Assembly (NCBI GenBank): GCA_002373775.1
Contig: DFJW01000037.1
Location: 1 to 17,824, forward strand
DNA from: Ruminococcus flavefaciens
Lineage (GTDB): Bacteria; Bacillota; Clostridia; Oscillospirales; Ruminococcaceae
Length of the DNA: 17,824 nucleotides
Reading direction: 5' to 3'
A model generated the notes under the pieces. That model was given only the letters and a program-made list of their open reading frames with translations, was not told the DNA's origin and ran no database searches. This document shows positions 6,660-15,559 of the stretch, piece by piece. The position numbers were made by a program, and so were the translations under genes. Position 1 is the stretch's first letter; each line of letters begins with the position of its first letter.

Positions 6660-8170
6660 TCTGAAGCGGCAAATCTGCCGTCTGCCTTGTCGATGGTCAT
6701 GATCTGCTTTGTGAGTGTGGCAGTGGAATCCATTCCCCAGTCTCCGTCGGAAGTGTAGGCATAGTAATACTTATACTCGAAACTGTCGTCGGTTTCAGTC
6801 ACCTCACGGCACATAGGATCAGCGTGGCAATAGATATCCAGAGTTTTTTGGATCGCATCCGCAGTCATATCGCCCGTATAAAAGACATCATTTCCGTCTT
6901 TTTTCAGCTCCTTCATGAACATATAGAAGCTGATAGTGGGATATTCTTCGTGCCTTAAATCCGGACCGTCGTACCAGTCACGCATTGCTGTGTAGTTCAT
7001 CTGGTATAAGTAATATTCATCGGTTTCGGCTATGATGTTTTTTTCTGTATCCTTATAGGAGTATATGATATCACCGCGGTCTAAGCTGTTGTCTTTCTGC
7101 CAGCTCGTATCTGTGAGCTGTGCAAGATAATGGTCTGCACATTCGTCGATACCGGCAAATCCCGTATCGGAAGGGTATGCCCGCACATAGTCAACTTTGC
7201 CTTTGTAGTCATCAGGCACATTTTTTCCCGAGAGATCTATCTCAGTATAGTCGGAAACATGAGGCATGCTGCTTTTAATAAGGGCAAGGAGCTGGTCTCC
7301 TGTGATGTTTTCAAGATAGTCTGATGTGATAACATCAGGTATATCTGTTTCAACTGGTGAGCCGGAGACCTGTCCCGGAGGAGGCGTCAGGACGCTTTGC
7401 TCCTCTTTGAGTGAGAATTTCAGAGAGTTCAGCAGTTCATCTATAGGTGTCAGCTGTTCGCCCATGAATTCATCAGAAGCGTGGCTGATTATCCAGAAGT
7501 GTTCATAATCTCCCGTAAAGTTTATGAACTGCCAGTACTTTGCGCCGTCGTAAAAATATGCCTTGGCATCCATGCCTGAGTAATTGCAGTCATCTATTGT
7601 GAGACCTGTTCCGCAGAGTCCCATGGTGTCGCGCCAGCATATATCCAGACTTTCCTCCGAACCTTCCGGTGCAACTCTTATGGTGATATCATTTCCTTCA
7701 CCCTTGGTCATTTCTGATACCCAGCCTTCCGGCAGAGTGAATACTATTGCGCATTTACTGCCGATATAGGTTTCGTCCCCCGGAGCTTCCGAAGCTTCAG
7801 CGTATTCGATAGATATAGCACTGTCTATTACAGCAGGGTATGTTTCCATTATACCTCCTGTGTACAGTATAGCTACTAAGTCACCTTCCACCAGTCCGTC
7901 GATAAGATCACTGAACTTTTCCAGACCTTTTCTGCTAACATGCGTCTCGCCTTCGTTTTCGAGCACTATGCCTACATAGTCGTCAGTAACTTCGTATACA
8001 GTTCCTAACGCACGGCAGGATTCCGGCATTTCTACCCAGAATGAAGTGCCCTCGCTGGTATCGGGGACTTCAACATCCATACCTTCGTTTTTGCCTGAGG
8101 AACTGTCCACCTGACCGCATCCGCCGAGCATCAGTGCTGCCGTGAGCATTGCCAATAGCTTTTTATTCAT
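6599..8170 (-). CDS. Lipoprotein of unknown function, third gene of the ECF sigma operon
   Basis: A 523-residue lipoprotein: a basic start, a hydrophobic stretch and the lipobox LGGC with C18. The mature N-terminus is a Ser/Gly/Asp-rich linker. Two regions can be told apart. Residues 45-130 look like a small beta-barrel (RALGTVYEVTDDYVGIVL through GDLVAILYTGG), a pattern seen in DUF3221-like lipoproteins. The rest, after a second linker (DUF-type segments near 135-255 and 285-520), is rich in Tyr, Trp and Asp and I do not recognise it. AAGGCGG precedes the ATG by 7 nt. The gene starts 29 nt after the beta-propeller gene, so the two are cotranscribed and probably act together outside the cell. 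The 3' end overlaps the M50 gene on the opposite strand by 61 bp. It may be a ligand-binding accessory of the envelope sensor, but that is inference. Confidence 0.88.
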   Translation of the reverse strand: MNKKLLAMLTAALMLGGCGQVDSSSGKNEGMDVEVPDTSEGTSFWVEMPESCRALGTVYEVTDDYVGIVLENEGETHVSRKGLEKFSDLIDGLVEGDLVAILYTGGIMETYPAVIDSAISIEYAEASEAPGDETYIGSKCAIVFTLPEGWVSEMTKGEGNDITIRVAPEGSEESLDICWRDTMGLCGTGLTIDDCNYSGMDAKAYFYDGAKYWQFINFTGDYEHFWIISHASDEFMGEQLTPIDELLNSLKFSLKEEQSVLTPPPGQVSGSPVETDIPDVITSDYLENITGDQLLALIKSSMPHVSDYTEIDLSGKNVPDDYKGKVDYVRAYPSDTGFAGIDECADHYLAQLTDTSWQKDNSLDRGDIIYSYKDTEKNIIAETDEYYLYQMNYTAMRDWYDGPDLRHEEYPTISFYMFMKELKKDGNDVFYTGDMTADAIQKTLDIYCHADPMCREVTETDDSFEYKYYYAYTSDGDWGMDSTATLTKQIMTIDKADGRFAASDHIEIQTCSIPGTAIDCPIE

Positions 8171-8199
8171 AATATCACCGCCTTATTTTCGCTTGAGGT

Positions 8200-10572
8200 T
8201 CAGTTGAAGAACGCTTCATCAGTAATGCTGAGAGTATCTATATCAGCTGCAATGAATTCTTTCTCAGAGAGGAAGTATACATAGTCCCCGATATAGAGAG
8301 CTCTGCTGATAAGGTTTTCTCTGTAGTTTTCGTTTTCATCAATGGATATCTCACCGCGGTAAACGAATCCGCCGTCCTCGTAAGAAAGCATAACGTATTT
8401 GCTGATGTATGTCCATTCACTATAGTATCCGTATATAGAATCTTCATTTTCATTATAGTGACAGGTCTCGACAGATACGGGGATGCCTATGAGATTCTTC
8501 TCAGGAGCGATAAGCAGAGCTTTTCTGTCTCTCAGTGCCTCAGACCAGATGTATTCATAGTAATTATCGCTGTCCTCACGCAGGATGGAGTAAATGCCTC
8601 TCTCCTGAAGATCATAGGGATCGGAATTGTCGAACATTACGACTTTGATTCCCTGCTCAACAGCATTCTCGTCTGCATCTACGCCGAATCCGAGAAGCAG
8701 ACCGTCAGTCCACTGCTGCATATATGTGCTGTAGCCGAGTATCTTGAATTCGTCCATTATTGTCGGAGCTGTAGGATCGGAAAGATCTATTGCAAACAGC
8801 GGATCTGTCTGTTCATAGGTAACTACATAAGCTGTATCGCCGCTGAAATTAACGGATTTTATCTCTTCATCCTCACCGAATCCGGTCAAGCTGCCGACAA
8901 TGTTCATATCAAGGTCGAGAACGTATACGCGGTTGTCGCGTGAATAATTACCCTTGACATAGTATCCGCCTTCAACCTCTTCATCAGGTACTTCGATCTC
9001 GCTGTCATCGTATTCAGAGTAGTATGTTTCTGTATATGAATCCTCTGTAGTCGCAACGCGGAAGTATCCGTTGTATTCGCTCATTGAGAACTGATCCTTT
9101 ATCCTGCCCTCAACTTTTCCGGAAGCGGCAGGTGTGATATTGCCTTCTTCGATAGCGATACGGGTTATGCTGGTGTCATCCCAGCCGTATGCGGTATAAA
9201 GATTGTCAGCTGAGCAGTAGATGCTGCCTGTATATCCTGCAAGAGCCTTTGTAGCAGCCGGTTTTACAGAACCGCTTTCGTTGAGGTCGATGCTGCCAAT
9301 GACAGAGTACGAGAAATTGTACATATTCGGATCGACCTCATCGGGGAGGAGGATGTCTGTAGGCTCGACAAATCCGATATTTCCGCAAACACCAACTGAA
9401 GGGATGTACTTGTCGATGCTTTCCTCGTTCTCGATAGTGCTGAAATACTGCGCGTTGTATGACGAGATGAGGTACATATATCCGTCCGGAGCTATCCTTA
9501 CGTCGGTGTAGTATCCGTCCTGATAATATACGTCAATGAGTTCCGGAGCTTCGCCTGTGGTATAGAAAGCGACGAATGTGGCACTTTTATCGTAACCGTA
9601 TGCCGGGATAGCTTCGTATTCGCAAGCATCATCATATACCACATCTTCCGAGTAATCACGCGGCGCATAAGCTGAAACTGTGCCGACTACAGCCAGCATA
9701 TCATTATAGATATACATATCCTTTGCATTGATATTGACACTGTAGGATTCATCGAACAGTCTGCTGACATCGAGAGTGATATCTACCTGCTCATTGTATG
9801 TGAACTGACCGTCTTCGGCTGCTGCAACGTTGAGTGTTTTGTTTGAGCCGTAATAATCATAAGTCGATCCGGGGATATAGTAAATATACTTGCCGTCGGT
9901 CTTGGCGATATCAGCCTCAAGGACATTCTCTTCCTGATTGTAGGTATTGCTGTATTCGGGAGTATCGTATCCGCCTTCTGCCTCGTCATTAGTACCGGTG
10001 ACGGCAGTGCTTGGCGGGGCAGCTTCTTCAGCATTCATTTCCGGAGCATCTTCCGCTTTAGCAGCGTCTTCGTACACAGCTTCGTTTTCGATCATCATCC
10101 CGTCGCCTGATCCATAAAAATACTTGTGATCGCGATTCCATCTGCGGTCGTGTCTGCGAATGAGCTTATAGACCTGAGAGTAACTGTCAGCACTCTTCAT
10201 GTATGGAGCTGCTTCAGTTCCATCATCTGATTCCGGGACAGATTCTTCATTGTCATCACCGGCACTTTCGGTCGCTGCTTCAATGCTCTGCGTGATCTTT
10301 TCAGTTCCGGAAGTATTCTCTGTCAGCTCAGCAATACTGCTGTCTGTATACTTGTCGCTGCTGTTGTCATTGCCGGCAAAATGTACTGCCGTACCGGTTA
10401 TAACTGCACATGCAGCCGCAACTGCTGCAAATCTGGAAGCTGCTGTGATCCTGCTTCTTCTGATCGCCGGAGCTTTTTCGTCCAGCATAGTCTTTATGTT
10501 CTCAGGTTCAAGTTCCTGAGGTACAGGCTCGTTTTCAAGCATTTCTCTTACCTTCTCATCGTTCTTATTCAT
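8200..10572 (-). CDS. Membrane-anchored beta-propeller protein, putative anti-sigma factor
   Basis: A 790-residue protein. Residues 1-47 are a short cytoplasmic segment with P-x-x-L-x-P-E-N-I-K-T-M-L (18-30), a pattern common before the membrane span of Clostridia anti-sigma-like proteins. One membrane span is at 48-66. A low-complexity acidic linker (67-208) leads to an extracellular beta-propeller; ENVLEADIAKTDGKYIYYI (215-233) is the opening block of the PF09826 beta-propeller family. The start ATG at 10572 has AAAGGAG 8 nt upstream; a TTG 18 bases earlier would place that site inside the coding region, so I reject it. The gene lies 59 nt after the ECF sigma gene and 29 nt before the lipoprotein gene. 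In a pairing like this the cytoplasmic segment would hold the sigma factor until the propeller senses a signal. The family call is firm; the anti-sigma role is inferred from topology and neighbours. Confidence 0.88.
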   Translation of the reverse strand: MNKNDEKVREMLENEPVPQELEPENIKTMLDEKAPAIRRSRITAASRFAAVAAACAVITGTAVHFAGNDNSSDKYTDSSIAELTENTSGTEKITQSIEAATESAGDDNEESVPESDDGTEAAPYMKSADSYSQVYKLIRRHDRRWNRDHKYFYGSGDGMMIENEAVYEDAAKAEDAPEMNAEEAAPPSTAVTGTNDEAEGGYDTPEYSNTYNQEENVLEADIAKTDGKYIYYIPGSTYDYYGSNKTLNVAAAEDGQFTYNEQVDITLDVSRLFDESYSVNINAKDMYIYNDMLAVVGTVSAYAPRDYSEDVVYDDACEYEAIPAYGYDKSATFVAFYTTGEAPELIDVYYQDGYYTDVRIAPDGYMYLISSYNAQYFSTIENEESIDKYIPSVGVCGNIGFVEPTDILLPDEVDPNMYNFSYSVIGSIDLNESGSVKPAATKALAGYTGSIYCSADNLYTAYGWDDTSITRIAIEEGNITPAASGKVEGRIKDQFSMSEYNGYFRVATTEDSYTETYYSEYDDSEIEVPDEEVEGGYYVKGNYSRDNRVYVLDLDMNIVGSLTGFGEDEEIKSVNFSGDTAYVVTYEQTDPLFAIDLSDPTAPTIMDEFKILGYSTYMQQWTDGLLLGFGVDADENAVEQGIKVVMFDNSDPYDLQERGIYSILREDSDNYYEYIWSEALRDRKALLIAPEKNLIGIPVSVETCHYNENEDSIYGYYSEWTYISKYVMLSYEDGGFVYRGEISIDENENYRENLISRALYIGDYVYFLSEKEFIAADIDTLSITDEAFFN

Positions 10573-10631
10573 AATGCCTGCTCCTTTCAATACTTATTGT
10601 TACTGCCTGAACTTAGTGCAGCCTGACATTG

Positions 10632-11132
10632 CTATGTAAGTTCGAGCCGCAGCTTTTCCTTTATCCTTGAAAGCCTTGATCTCACCGTACTTGCTTTTAT
10701 ATCGCATATCCTTGATATATCATCGCTGGTATATCCGCCAAGCACTGCCATGGATAAAAGCAGCCTTGAATCATTGTCAAGCCGTTCGACTGCTTCACGC
10801 AGTTCCACTGATTCGAAATTGAAATCATCTGTTCCTGAGCTTTCATCCAGCTCTTCGGATGTATTGAAGTATTCACGCTGTTTACGTTTGATCTTTGCTG
10901 AGAGGATCTTCATTATCCAACTGCGGAATTTTTCCGGGCTTCGCAGTTTTTTTATGGAACAGAATGCGTCAAGAACTGTATCACTTACCGCGTCGCATGC
11001 GTCATGAGAACTGCGCAGGCTGTAAAGTGCTATATGGTACATATCTTCGTATACTTTCGAATAGAGTCTTGCAAATGCCTCTGAACTGCCTTTCTGCGCC
11101 AGCCGGACATCCTCTGCTGAGAATTCGATCAT
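10632..11132 (-). CDS. ECF-type RNA polymerase sigma factor
   Basis: A 166-residue sigma-70 family protein with regions 2 and 4 only, the ECF layout. Region 2 covers about 14-80 (SEAFARLYSKVYEDMYHIAL through FRSWIMKIL). Region 4 covers about 110-165, with the helix-turn-helix YTSDDISRICDIKASTVRSR. AAAGGAGGG lies 6 nt before the ATG at 11132; an in-frame GTG at 11159 would put that site within the gene and is less likely. It is first in an operon with the membrane beta-propeller and lipoprotein genes, the usual order of sigma factor followed by membrane regulator. Target promoters cannot be read from the window; the 70 bp upstream contain no strong sigma-A promoter, though TGCAAC there resembles an ECF -35 and would fit self-activation. 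Confidence 0.93.
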   Translation of the reverse strand: MIEFSAEDVRLAQKGSSEAFARLYSKVYEDMYHIALYSLRSSHDACDAVSDTVLDAFCSIKKLRSPEKFRSWIMKILSAKIKRKQREYFNTSEELDESSGTDDFNFESVELREAVERLDNDSRLLLSMAVLGGYTSDDISRICDIKASTVRSRLSRIKEKLRLELT

Positions 11133-11198
11133 TCCGATCCCTCCTTTGAACCGATTCACTCACTAAGTGTATTACACAGCGCAAATTGTTGCATCATG

Positions 11199-11255
11199 AA
11201 AAAAGAAATCAGCTATATGCACAAATCAGTCACAAAACTTTTGTACATATAGCTG
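11199..11255 (-). terminator. Terminator of the GH74-manA-glcK operon
   Basis: A 16-bp stem with one mismatch (11210-11225 with 11240-11255) and a 14-nt loop is followed on the minus strand by a T-rich run (complement of 11199-11208, TTTCTTTTTT). It lies 17 nt beyond the glucokinase stop codon. Confidence 0.85.
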
Positions 11256-11272
11256 AAACGAGAAAGGTGTTA

Positions 11273-12232
11273 TCAGTTCTGATTAGCTCTGCCCAGGAAT
11301 GCAGCACCGATTATACCGGCGTCATTTCCTAACTTGGCAATAACTATCTCGCAGTTCTTGGGAGAATTGCGTGTATATACTTCCTTCTTCACGAGTTCCT
11401 TCATAGGCAGCAGAAGGGGATCGCCCTCATTGCAGACACCGCCGCCGATGCAGAGGATATCGGGCTGGAAGATATTGATAGTATTTGTTATGCCTGCTGC
11501 CAGGTACTTGATGTACTTGTCAACAACAGCCTTGGCGTACTTGTCGCCTGCTCTCATGCAGTCAAATGAAGTGCGGGCAGTGACCTTGCCCTTTTCGTCA
11601 GCCATTTTGTTCATAAGGCTGTCCGGATTAGCTTCCATAGCTTCCTTTGACATACGGATAAGACCGGTAGCTGAAGAATAAGCCTCAAAGCAGCCCTTGC
11701 GTCCGCATGAACACTGTGCGCCGTCCACTTCTATAACGGTGTGACCGATCTCAGCGCCTGCGAAATTAGAGCCCGCGTAGATCTTGCCGTCGATGATTAT
11801 ACCGCCGCCTACACCAGTGCCGAGTGTGATGCAGACTGCGTTCTTAGCGCCCTTGGCAGCACCTGCAACGAATTCGCCGTAAGCAGCTGCATTTGCATCG
11901 TTTTCGATGAATACGGGCTTGTCAATAGTCTCCTGTATGTACTTGACCATGGGAGTGTCCTTGAATCCGAGGTTGTTTGAATACTCGATTATACCTGTAG
12001 AGCTGTTTGCGATACCGGGAGTTCCGACGCCGATCCATTCGATGTCGTCGATGGTGAGATCAGCATTCTTAACAGCTTCAAGAGCCATTCTTGCCATATC
12101 GTCAGCGATCTCTTTTTCAGGTCTCGGACAGTTAGTCTTTGTGCTTGCCTTAGCGATGATGTTGTACTCTTCATCAACAACACCTGCAACGATATTAGTT
12201 CCTCCCAGGTCGATACCTACATAATATTTCAT
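11273..12232 (-). CDS. glcK: ROK family glucokinase
   Basis: A 319-residue cytoplasmic sugar kinase that would phosphorylate glucose with ATP to glucose 6-phosphate. D8-L-G-G-T12 is the phosphate-binding loop, IENDANAAAYGE holds the catalytic base D112, and LGTGVGGG (137-144) is the second phosphate loop. H164, C174, C176 and C181 (GHT... CSCGRKGCFEAY) form the ROK zinc site. Length fits bacterial ROK glucokinases. GGAGG lies 8 nt before the ATG, overlapping the TAA of manA, and only 13 nt separate the two genes. ROK kinases vary in sugar (glucose, fructose, mannose, allose), so glucose is the best but not the only reading. In this operon it would handle glucose released from beta-glucan or xyloglucan breakdown. 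Confidence 0.93.
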   Translation of the reverse strand: MKYYVGIDLGGTNIVAGVVDEEYNIIAKASTKTNCPRPEKEIADDMARMALEAVKNADLTIDDIEWIGVGTPGIANSSTGIIEYSNNLGFKDTPMVKYIQETIDKPVFIENDANAAAYGEFVAGAAKGAKNAVCITLGTGVGGGIIIDGKIYAGSNFAGAEIGHTVIEVDGAQCSCGRKGCFEAYSSATGLIRMSKEAMEANPDSLMNKMADEKGKVTARTSFDCMRAGDKYAKAVVDKYIKYLAAGITNTINIFQPDILCIGGGVCNEGDPLLLPMKELVKKEVYTRNSPKNCEIVIAKLGNDAGIIGAAFLGRANQN

Positions 12233-12245
12233 TTATAAATCCTCC

Positions 12246-13202
12246 TTAAACTGTGGTAAGTATAATATTGCATATACCCTGTATTTTAAACGTATCCGAA
12301 CCAGCCGGTACAAATACGCTTGAACCCTTTTCAAGCAAAAGTTCCTCATCCTTGCATGTGAGCTTGCAGCTTCCTTCAGTAACGAGAAGGTGCTGGAAGC
12401 GGTCGGGAGCACCCTGGAGCATCATTTCGCCCTGAGCATTCATTATATTGAAGCTGAATACATGGAAGTACTCGCAGTCAGCAAGCTGCTGAACTATCAT
12501 CTCACCTCCGCAGTTCTGCGGCGAAGGCATTCTGTGCGGCTTGAAAGGCTCACGTCTGGTGACTTCGACAGCCTTTTCAACGTGAAGTTCGCGGGGCTTG
12601 CCGTCAGCACCGAGCCTGCCGTAATCGTAAACACGGTAAGTGACATTGGAACTCTGCTGTATCTCAGCGATGAGGAGCCCTTTTCCGATAGCGTGGAGAG
12701 TGCCGGGGGAGATGAAGAATACATCGCCCTTTTTGACAGGGAAACGTTTCAGCTTGTCCATGAGAGTGTTCTCTTCGATAGCTTTTCTGAATTCTTCTTC
12801 TGAGATCTCTTCCTTGAAGCCGCAGATAAGTTCTGCACCTTCAGCAGCATCCACAACGTACCACATCTCTGTCTTGCCGTTGTCGTTCTCATATTCATGA
12901 GCGTAGTCGTCATCCGGATGCACCTGTATAGAAAGATCGTCGCTGGCATCTATCAGCTTTACAAGTACCGGGAGCTCAGTGCGTCCTTTTCCGATGATAT
13001 CCTTGCCTTCGCTGATGATCTCTGCGAGAGTCCTGCCTGCATATTCGCCGGATGCTGCAACTGATACGCCGTCCTTATGGCATGCCAGCTCCCAGCTCTC
13101 AGCAATACGGGGAAGATCACTCTCCTTTCCAAATTCATCGCGGAGCCTTGTGCCTCCCCATATATAGTCTTTTAACGGTGCTTTAAGTAAAAATGGCTGC
13201 AT
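12246..13202 (-). CDS. manA: Mannose-6-phosphate isomerase, type I
   Basis: A 318-residue cupin-fold zinc enzyme that interconverts mannose 6-phosphate and fructose 6-phosphate in the cytoplasm. Zinc ligands are visible as SIQVHPDD (H95), GKTEMWYV (E112) and SPGTLHAIG (H170). The C-terminal region is a second cupin (FHVFSFNIM to the end). The length matches the short Bacillota form (about 315 aa). Its ATG has AGGAGG about 6 nt upstream and begins 42 nt after the GH74 stop. Together with GH74 and glucokinase it suggests use of mixed plant-cell-wall sugars (glucose and mannose), but no mannanase or transporter is in the window. Confidence 0.94.
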   Translation of the reverse strand: MQPFLLKAPLKDYIWGGTRLRDEFGKESDLPRIAESWELACHKDGVSVAASGEYAGRTLAEIISEGKDIIGKGRTELPVLVKLIDASDDLSIQVHPDDDYAHEYENDNGKTEMWYVVDAAEGAELICGFKEEISEEEFRKAIEENTLMDKLKRFPVKKGDVFFISPGTLHAIGKGLLIAEIQQSSNVTYRVYDYGRLGADGKPRELHVEKAVEVTRREPFKPHRMPSPQNCGGEMIVQQLADCEYFHVFSFNIMNAQGEMMLQGAPDRFQHLLVTEGSCKLTCKDEELLLEKGSSVFVPAGSDTFKIQGICNIILTTV

Positions 13203-13244
13203 TATTTTCCTCCTGTTCCCGGATGTTCCGGAAATGTCTGATTT

Positions 13245-15464
13245 TTATTCTTCTGACGGATCGCCCATAACAATGCCGCGTCCGTTAGTTGCGAAGTATA
13301 CTCTTCCGAATTTCTCACTGTCACCTGTAATTGACAGATCTGAGATATTTCCGAAAAGGTGCTCGTTGTCGTTTATCCTCTGCCATGTCTCGCCCTTGTC
13401 AGTTGAACGGTAGATGCCGTCGCCGTGAGGCTCGTCATTGCCTTCGACATTATCATTTCCTATGGCATATACGGTCATGTAATCGCCCTCATGTTCAGGA
13501 GCACCGAAACCGATAGCCTTTGCGTTGATAGTCTTTATGGGACTGAAAGTAACTCCTCCGTCCTCAGAGAAGAATATCATCGAACCGCCTGCTGCCCAGA
13601 CATGTCCCTGCTTGTCACCAACAGCGGTGAGCCGGCAGTTGTCCGGCAGAATAGCGCCGGTAGCGCTGAAATGATATCCGCCGTCCGTGGATACATAGAA
13701 TGTTCCCTCCACAGTAGCGTAGAATGTATCTGGATCAACGCGGTCTGCCACCACTCTTGCACCGTAGGACAAACCTTCACAGTTGTACCACGTCTCACCG
13801 TAATCCGGTGTGAGATACGGCTTCCCTGTAAGCGAACCCGGCTTCCATATGATGGTCTTTCCGTCAGCCGACATTGCCACATCACCGCCGTAGGACTTAT
13901 CAGGCAGACGTGTTATCACATTCCATGTGCTTCCGCCGTCAGTGGTGTAGTTGAGCGGCTTGCGTGAAGAATCGCTGGTATATACGCCAAAGTTGCTGTC
14001 GAGCCAGCCGCAGTCCACTGAGCTTGCGACTCCGTTCTTGAAGAAATGTGCGTCATCCGGGCATTTCTCAACGTCTATATGGGCAAAGCCGGTAAGGTCA
14101 CCCATGATAGAGTACATCTGGGGCTTGCCTTCGGTATATGGCGGAGCTACCATATCGAATACAGCAGTCTCTTCTATGCCGTAGGCGTCGAATTTAATGG
14201 TAACAGGCGTATCGCTGCCGAGATCGGTGAGATTTTCGGTTGAATACAGCGTAGCACCTGTACCGTAGCTTACCTTATCAGAATTGAAAGGATCGAGAGC
14301 AACTGCTGAAGTCCACCAGCCTATGGAAGCCTCTTCGCGCCCCCATGTGAGCCAGTCCGCATCAGTAACGTCCATTCTGAAGTTCTTCTCTTCGTTTGTA
14401 TAGAGCGCTTCCCAGCTCTCACCGCCGTCTGTTGAGCGGTATATGTTGTGTCCGCGGTCATCCCAGAAACTGAGGGAAGTGACAACGATAGTGTTTTCGT
14501 CCTTGCCGTCGAGAGTAACGCCTCCGAATCCTCCGTACCTGCCGTCATCCACATCCGGAGTTATATCCGTGAATTTCTGGGTAGCAAGGTCAAGGGAATA
14601 AACCGCGCCCTGATGAGGATCCACGTTAGGACCAGCAGTGTCGGAGCAGGCGAGGTACATCTTGCCGTTAGGCGATATCTCTGCGCGGAGAGGGTAGAGT
14701 CCGGGGGCGTTTGCCGGAAGTGTCTCCCATGTTTCGCCGCTGTCAGAGGACTTGTAAATACATTCTCCGTTGCGCATAGCAACTCCGGCATAAATATCGC
14801 CTGAATTCGGATCGGACCTCACCCACATTATGCCGATGTTATTTCCTTCCTGTATATAGTCGCCTGTGACCGGAAAACTGGTGACCTGCGACCATGTCTC
14901 ACCGTAATCAGTGGATTTCCAGAGTCCGTTCATACGCGAACCAAAGTAGACATTGCTGTTATTCTGGGGATCGACCATGAGCCTTTCACCGGTGCCGCGT
15001 CCGGAATTGTTTCCGCCGCAGCCAAAGTCCAGATCGAACCTTTTCCACGTTTCGCCGTAATCATCAGAAGCGAGAAGAGCGCCGTTGGTTCCCATATAAG
15101 TACCGCAGGCAGCGTAAACTCTGTTTGTGTCCACAGGATCAGTGGCGATGCTTTCAATGCCTATAAGGTTCCATTCGTCATTTCCGAAGCAGTCGGTGAT
15201 CGCTACCCATCTGTTCTTTTCCTTATCGAAACGATATGCGCCGCCGATATCAGTGCGGACGTATGCAAGACCTTCTTCTGTGGGATTATATACTATGCCT
15301 GTTATGTATCCGCCGCCGCCTATGGCAACGTTGCTCCATTCATAATCTACCATACCGTTGTCCGAATTTCCGTCACTTCCTGAACTGTCACTTTTTTCTC
15401 CGCAGCCGACAGTTCCGAGGACGAGGGCTGCCATTATAATAGAGAGAGTTCTTTTACCTTTCAT
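13245..15464 (-). CDS. Lipid-anchored GH74 xyloglucan-active glycoside hydrolase
   Basis: A 739-residue glycoside hydrolase family 74 protein, a beta-1,4-glucanase family specific for xyloglucan. It opens with YEWSNVAIGGGGYITGIVYN (41-60) and the catalytic RTDIGGAYR (D72); the second catalytic Asp sits in SVDCG (D484). These positions compare with D70 and D480 of Clostridium thermocellum Xgh74A. About nine Asp-box (BNR) repeats of the form S-x-D-x-G-x-T-W are spread over both seven-bladed propellers. The start at 15464 is set by GGAGG, 5 nt upstream; it gives a signal peptide ending GTVGC (C21) and a Ser/Gly/Asp linker, so the enzyme should be a surface lipoprotein. A longer frame to 15539 is rejected because it loses the ribosome binding site. 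No dockerin or binding module follows the domain. It is first gene of an operon with manA and glcK. Confidence 0.93.
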   Translation of the reverse strand: MKGKRTLSIIMAALVLGTVGCGEKSDSSGSDGNSDNGMVDYEWSNVAIGGGGYITGIVYNPTEEGLAYVRTDIGGAYRFDKEKNRWVAITDCFGNDEWNLIGIESIATDPVDTNRVYAACGTYMGTNGALLASDDYGETWKRFDLDFGCGGNNSGRGTGERLMVDPQNNSNVYFGSRMNGLWKSTDYGETWSQVTSFPVTGDYIQEGNNIGIMWVRSDPNSGDIYAGVAMRNGECIYKSSDSGETWETLPANAPGLYPLRAEISPNGKMYLACSDTAGPNVDPHQGAVYSLDLATQKFTDITPDVDDGRYGGFGGVTLDGKDENTIVVTSLSFWDDRGHNIYRSTDGGESWEALYTNEEKNFRMDVTDADWLTWGREEASIGWWTSAVALDPFNSDKVSYGTGATLYSTENLTDLGSDTPVTIKFDAYGIEETAVFDMVAPPYTEGKPQMYSIMGDLTGFAHIDVEKCPDDAHFFKNGVASSVDCGWLDSNFGVYTSDSSRKPLNYTTDGGSTWNVITRLPDKSYGGDVAMSADGKTIIWKPGSLTGKPYLTPDYGETWYNCEGLSYGARVVADRVDPDTFYATVEGTFYVSTDGGYHFSATGAILPDNCRLTAVGDKQGHVWAAGGSMIFFSEDGGVTFSPIKTINAKAIGFGAPEHEGDYMTVYAIGNDNVEGNDEPHGDGIYRSTDKGETWQRINDNEHLFGNISDLSITGDSEKFGRVYFATNGRGIVMGDPSEE

Positions 15465-15480
15465 GTGCGCCTCCGTAAAA

Positions 15481-15497
15481 ATTATACGATGCATCGT
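15481..15497 (-). promoter_or_regulatory. GH74 operon promoter with a 12-bp palindrome next to the -10 box
   Basis: A perfect TATAAT on the minus strand (15481-15486) is overlapped by one base by the perfect palindrome ACGATGCATCGT (15486-15497). No good -35 box occurs at 16-18 nt, so the promoter may depend on an activator, or the palindrome is a repressor site in the spacer. The expected start is only about 10 nt from the ATG of the GH74 gene. Confidence 0.45.
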
Positions 15498-15520
15498 GCC
15501 GGAGCAATACCCGGCTGCCT

Positions 15521-15549
15521 GAAAAAAGCCGCACCGCAAGGTGCAGCTT
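15521..15549 (-). terminator. Terminator of the receiver/GGDEF-like gene
   Basis: A 10-bp stem with one G-U pair (15526-15535 with 15540-15549) and a 4-nt loop is followed on the minus strand by six T residues (complement of 15522-15527). It lies just after the stop of the 15560-16336 gene and before the GH74 promoter. Confidence 0.85.
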
Positions 15550-15559
15550 CGTTAAATTG

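Noticed and set aside
10573..10590. TTG start for the beta-propeller gene at 10590
   Set aside because: It puts the AAAGGAG site inside the coding region; the ATG at 10572 has correct spacing. The same logic moves the sigma, GH74 and receiver/GGDEF starts to 11132, 15464 and 16336.
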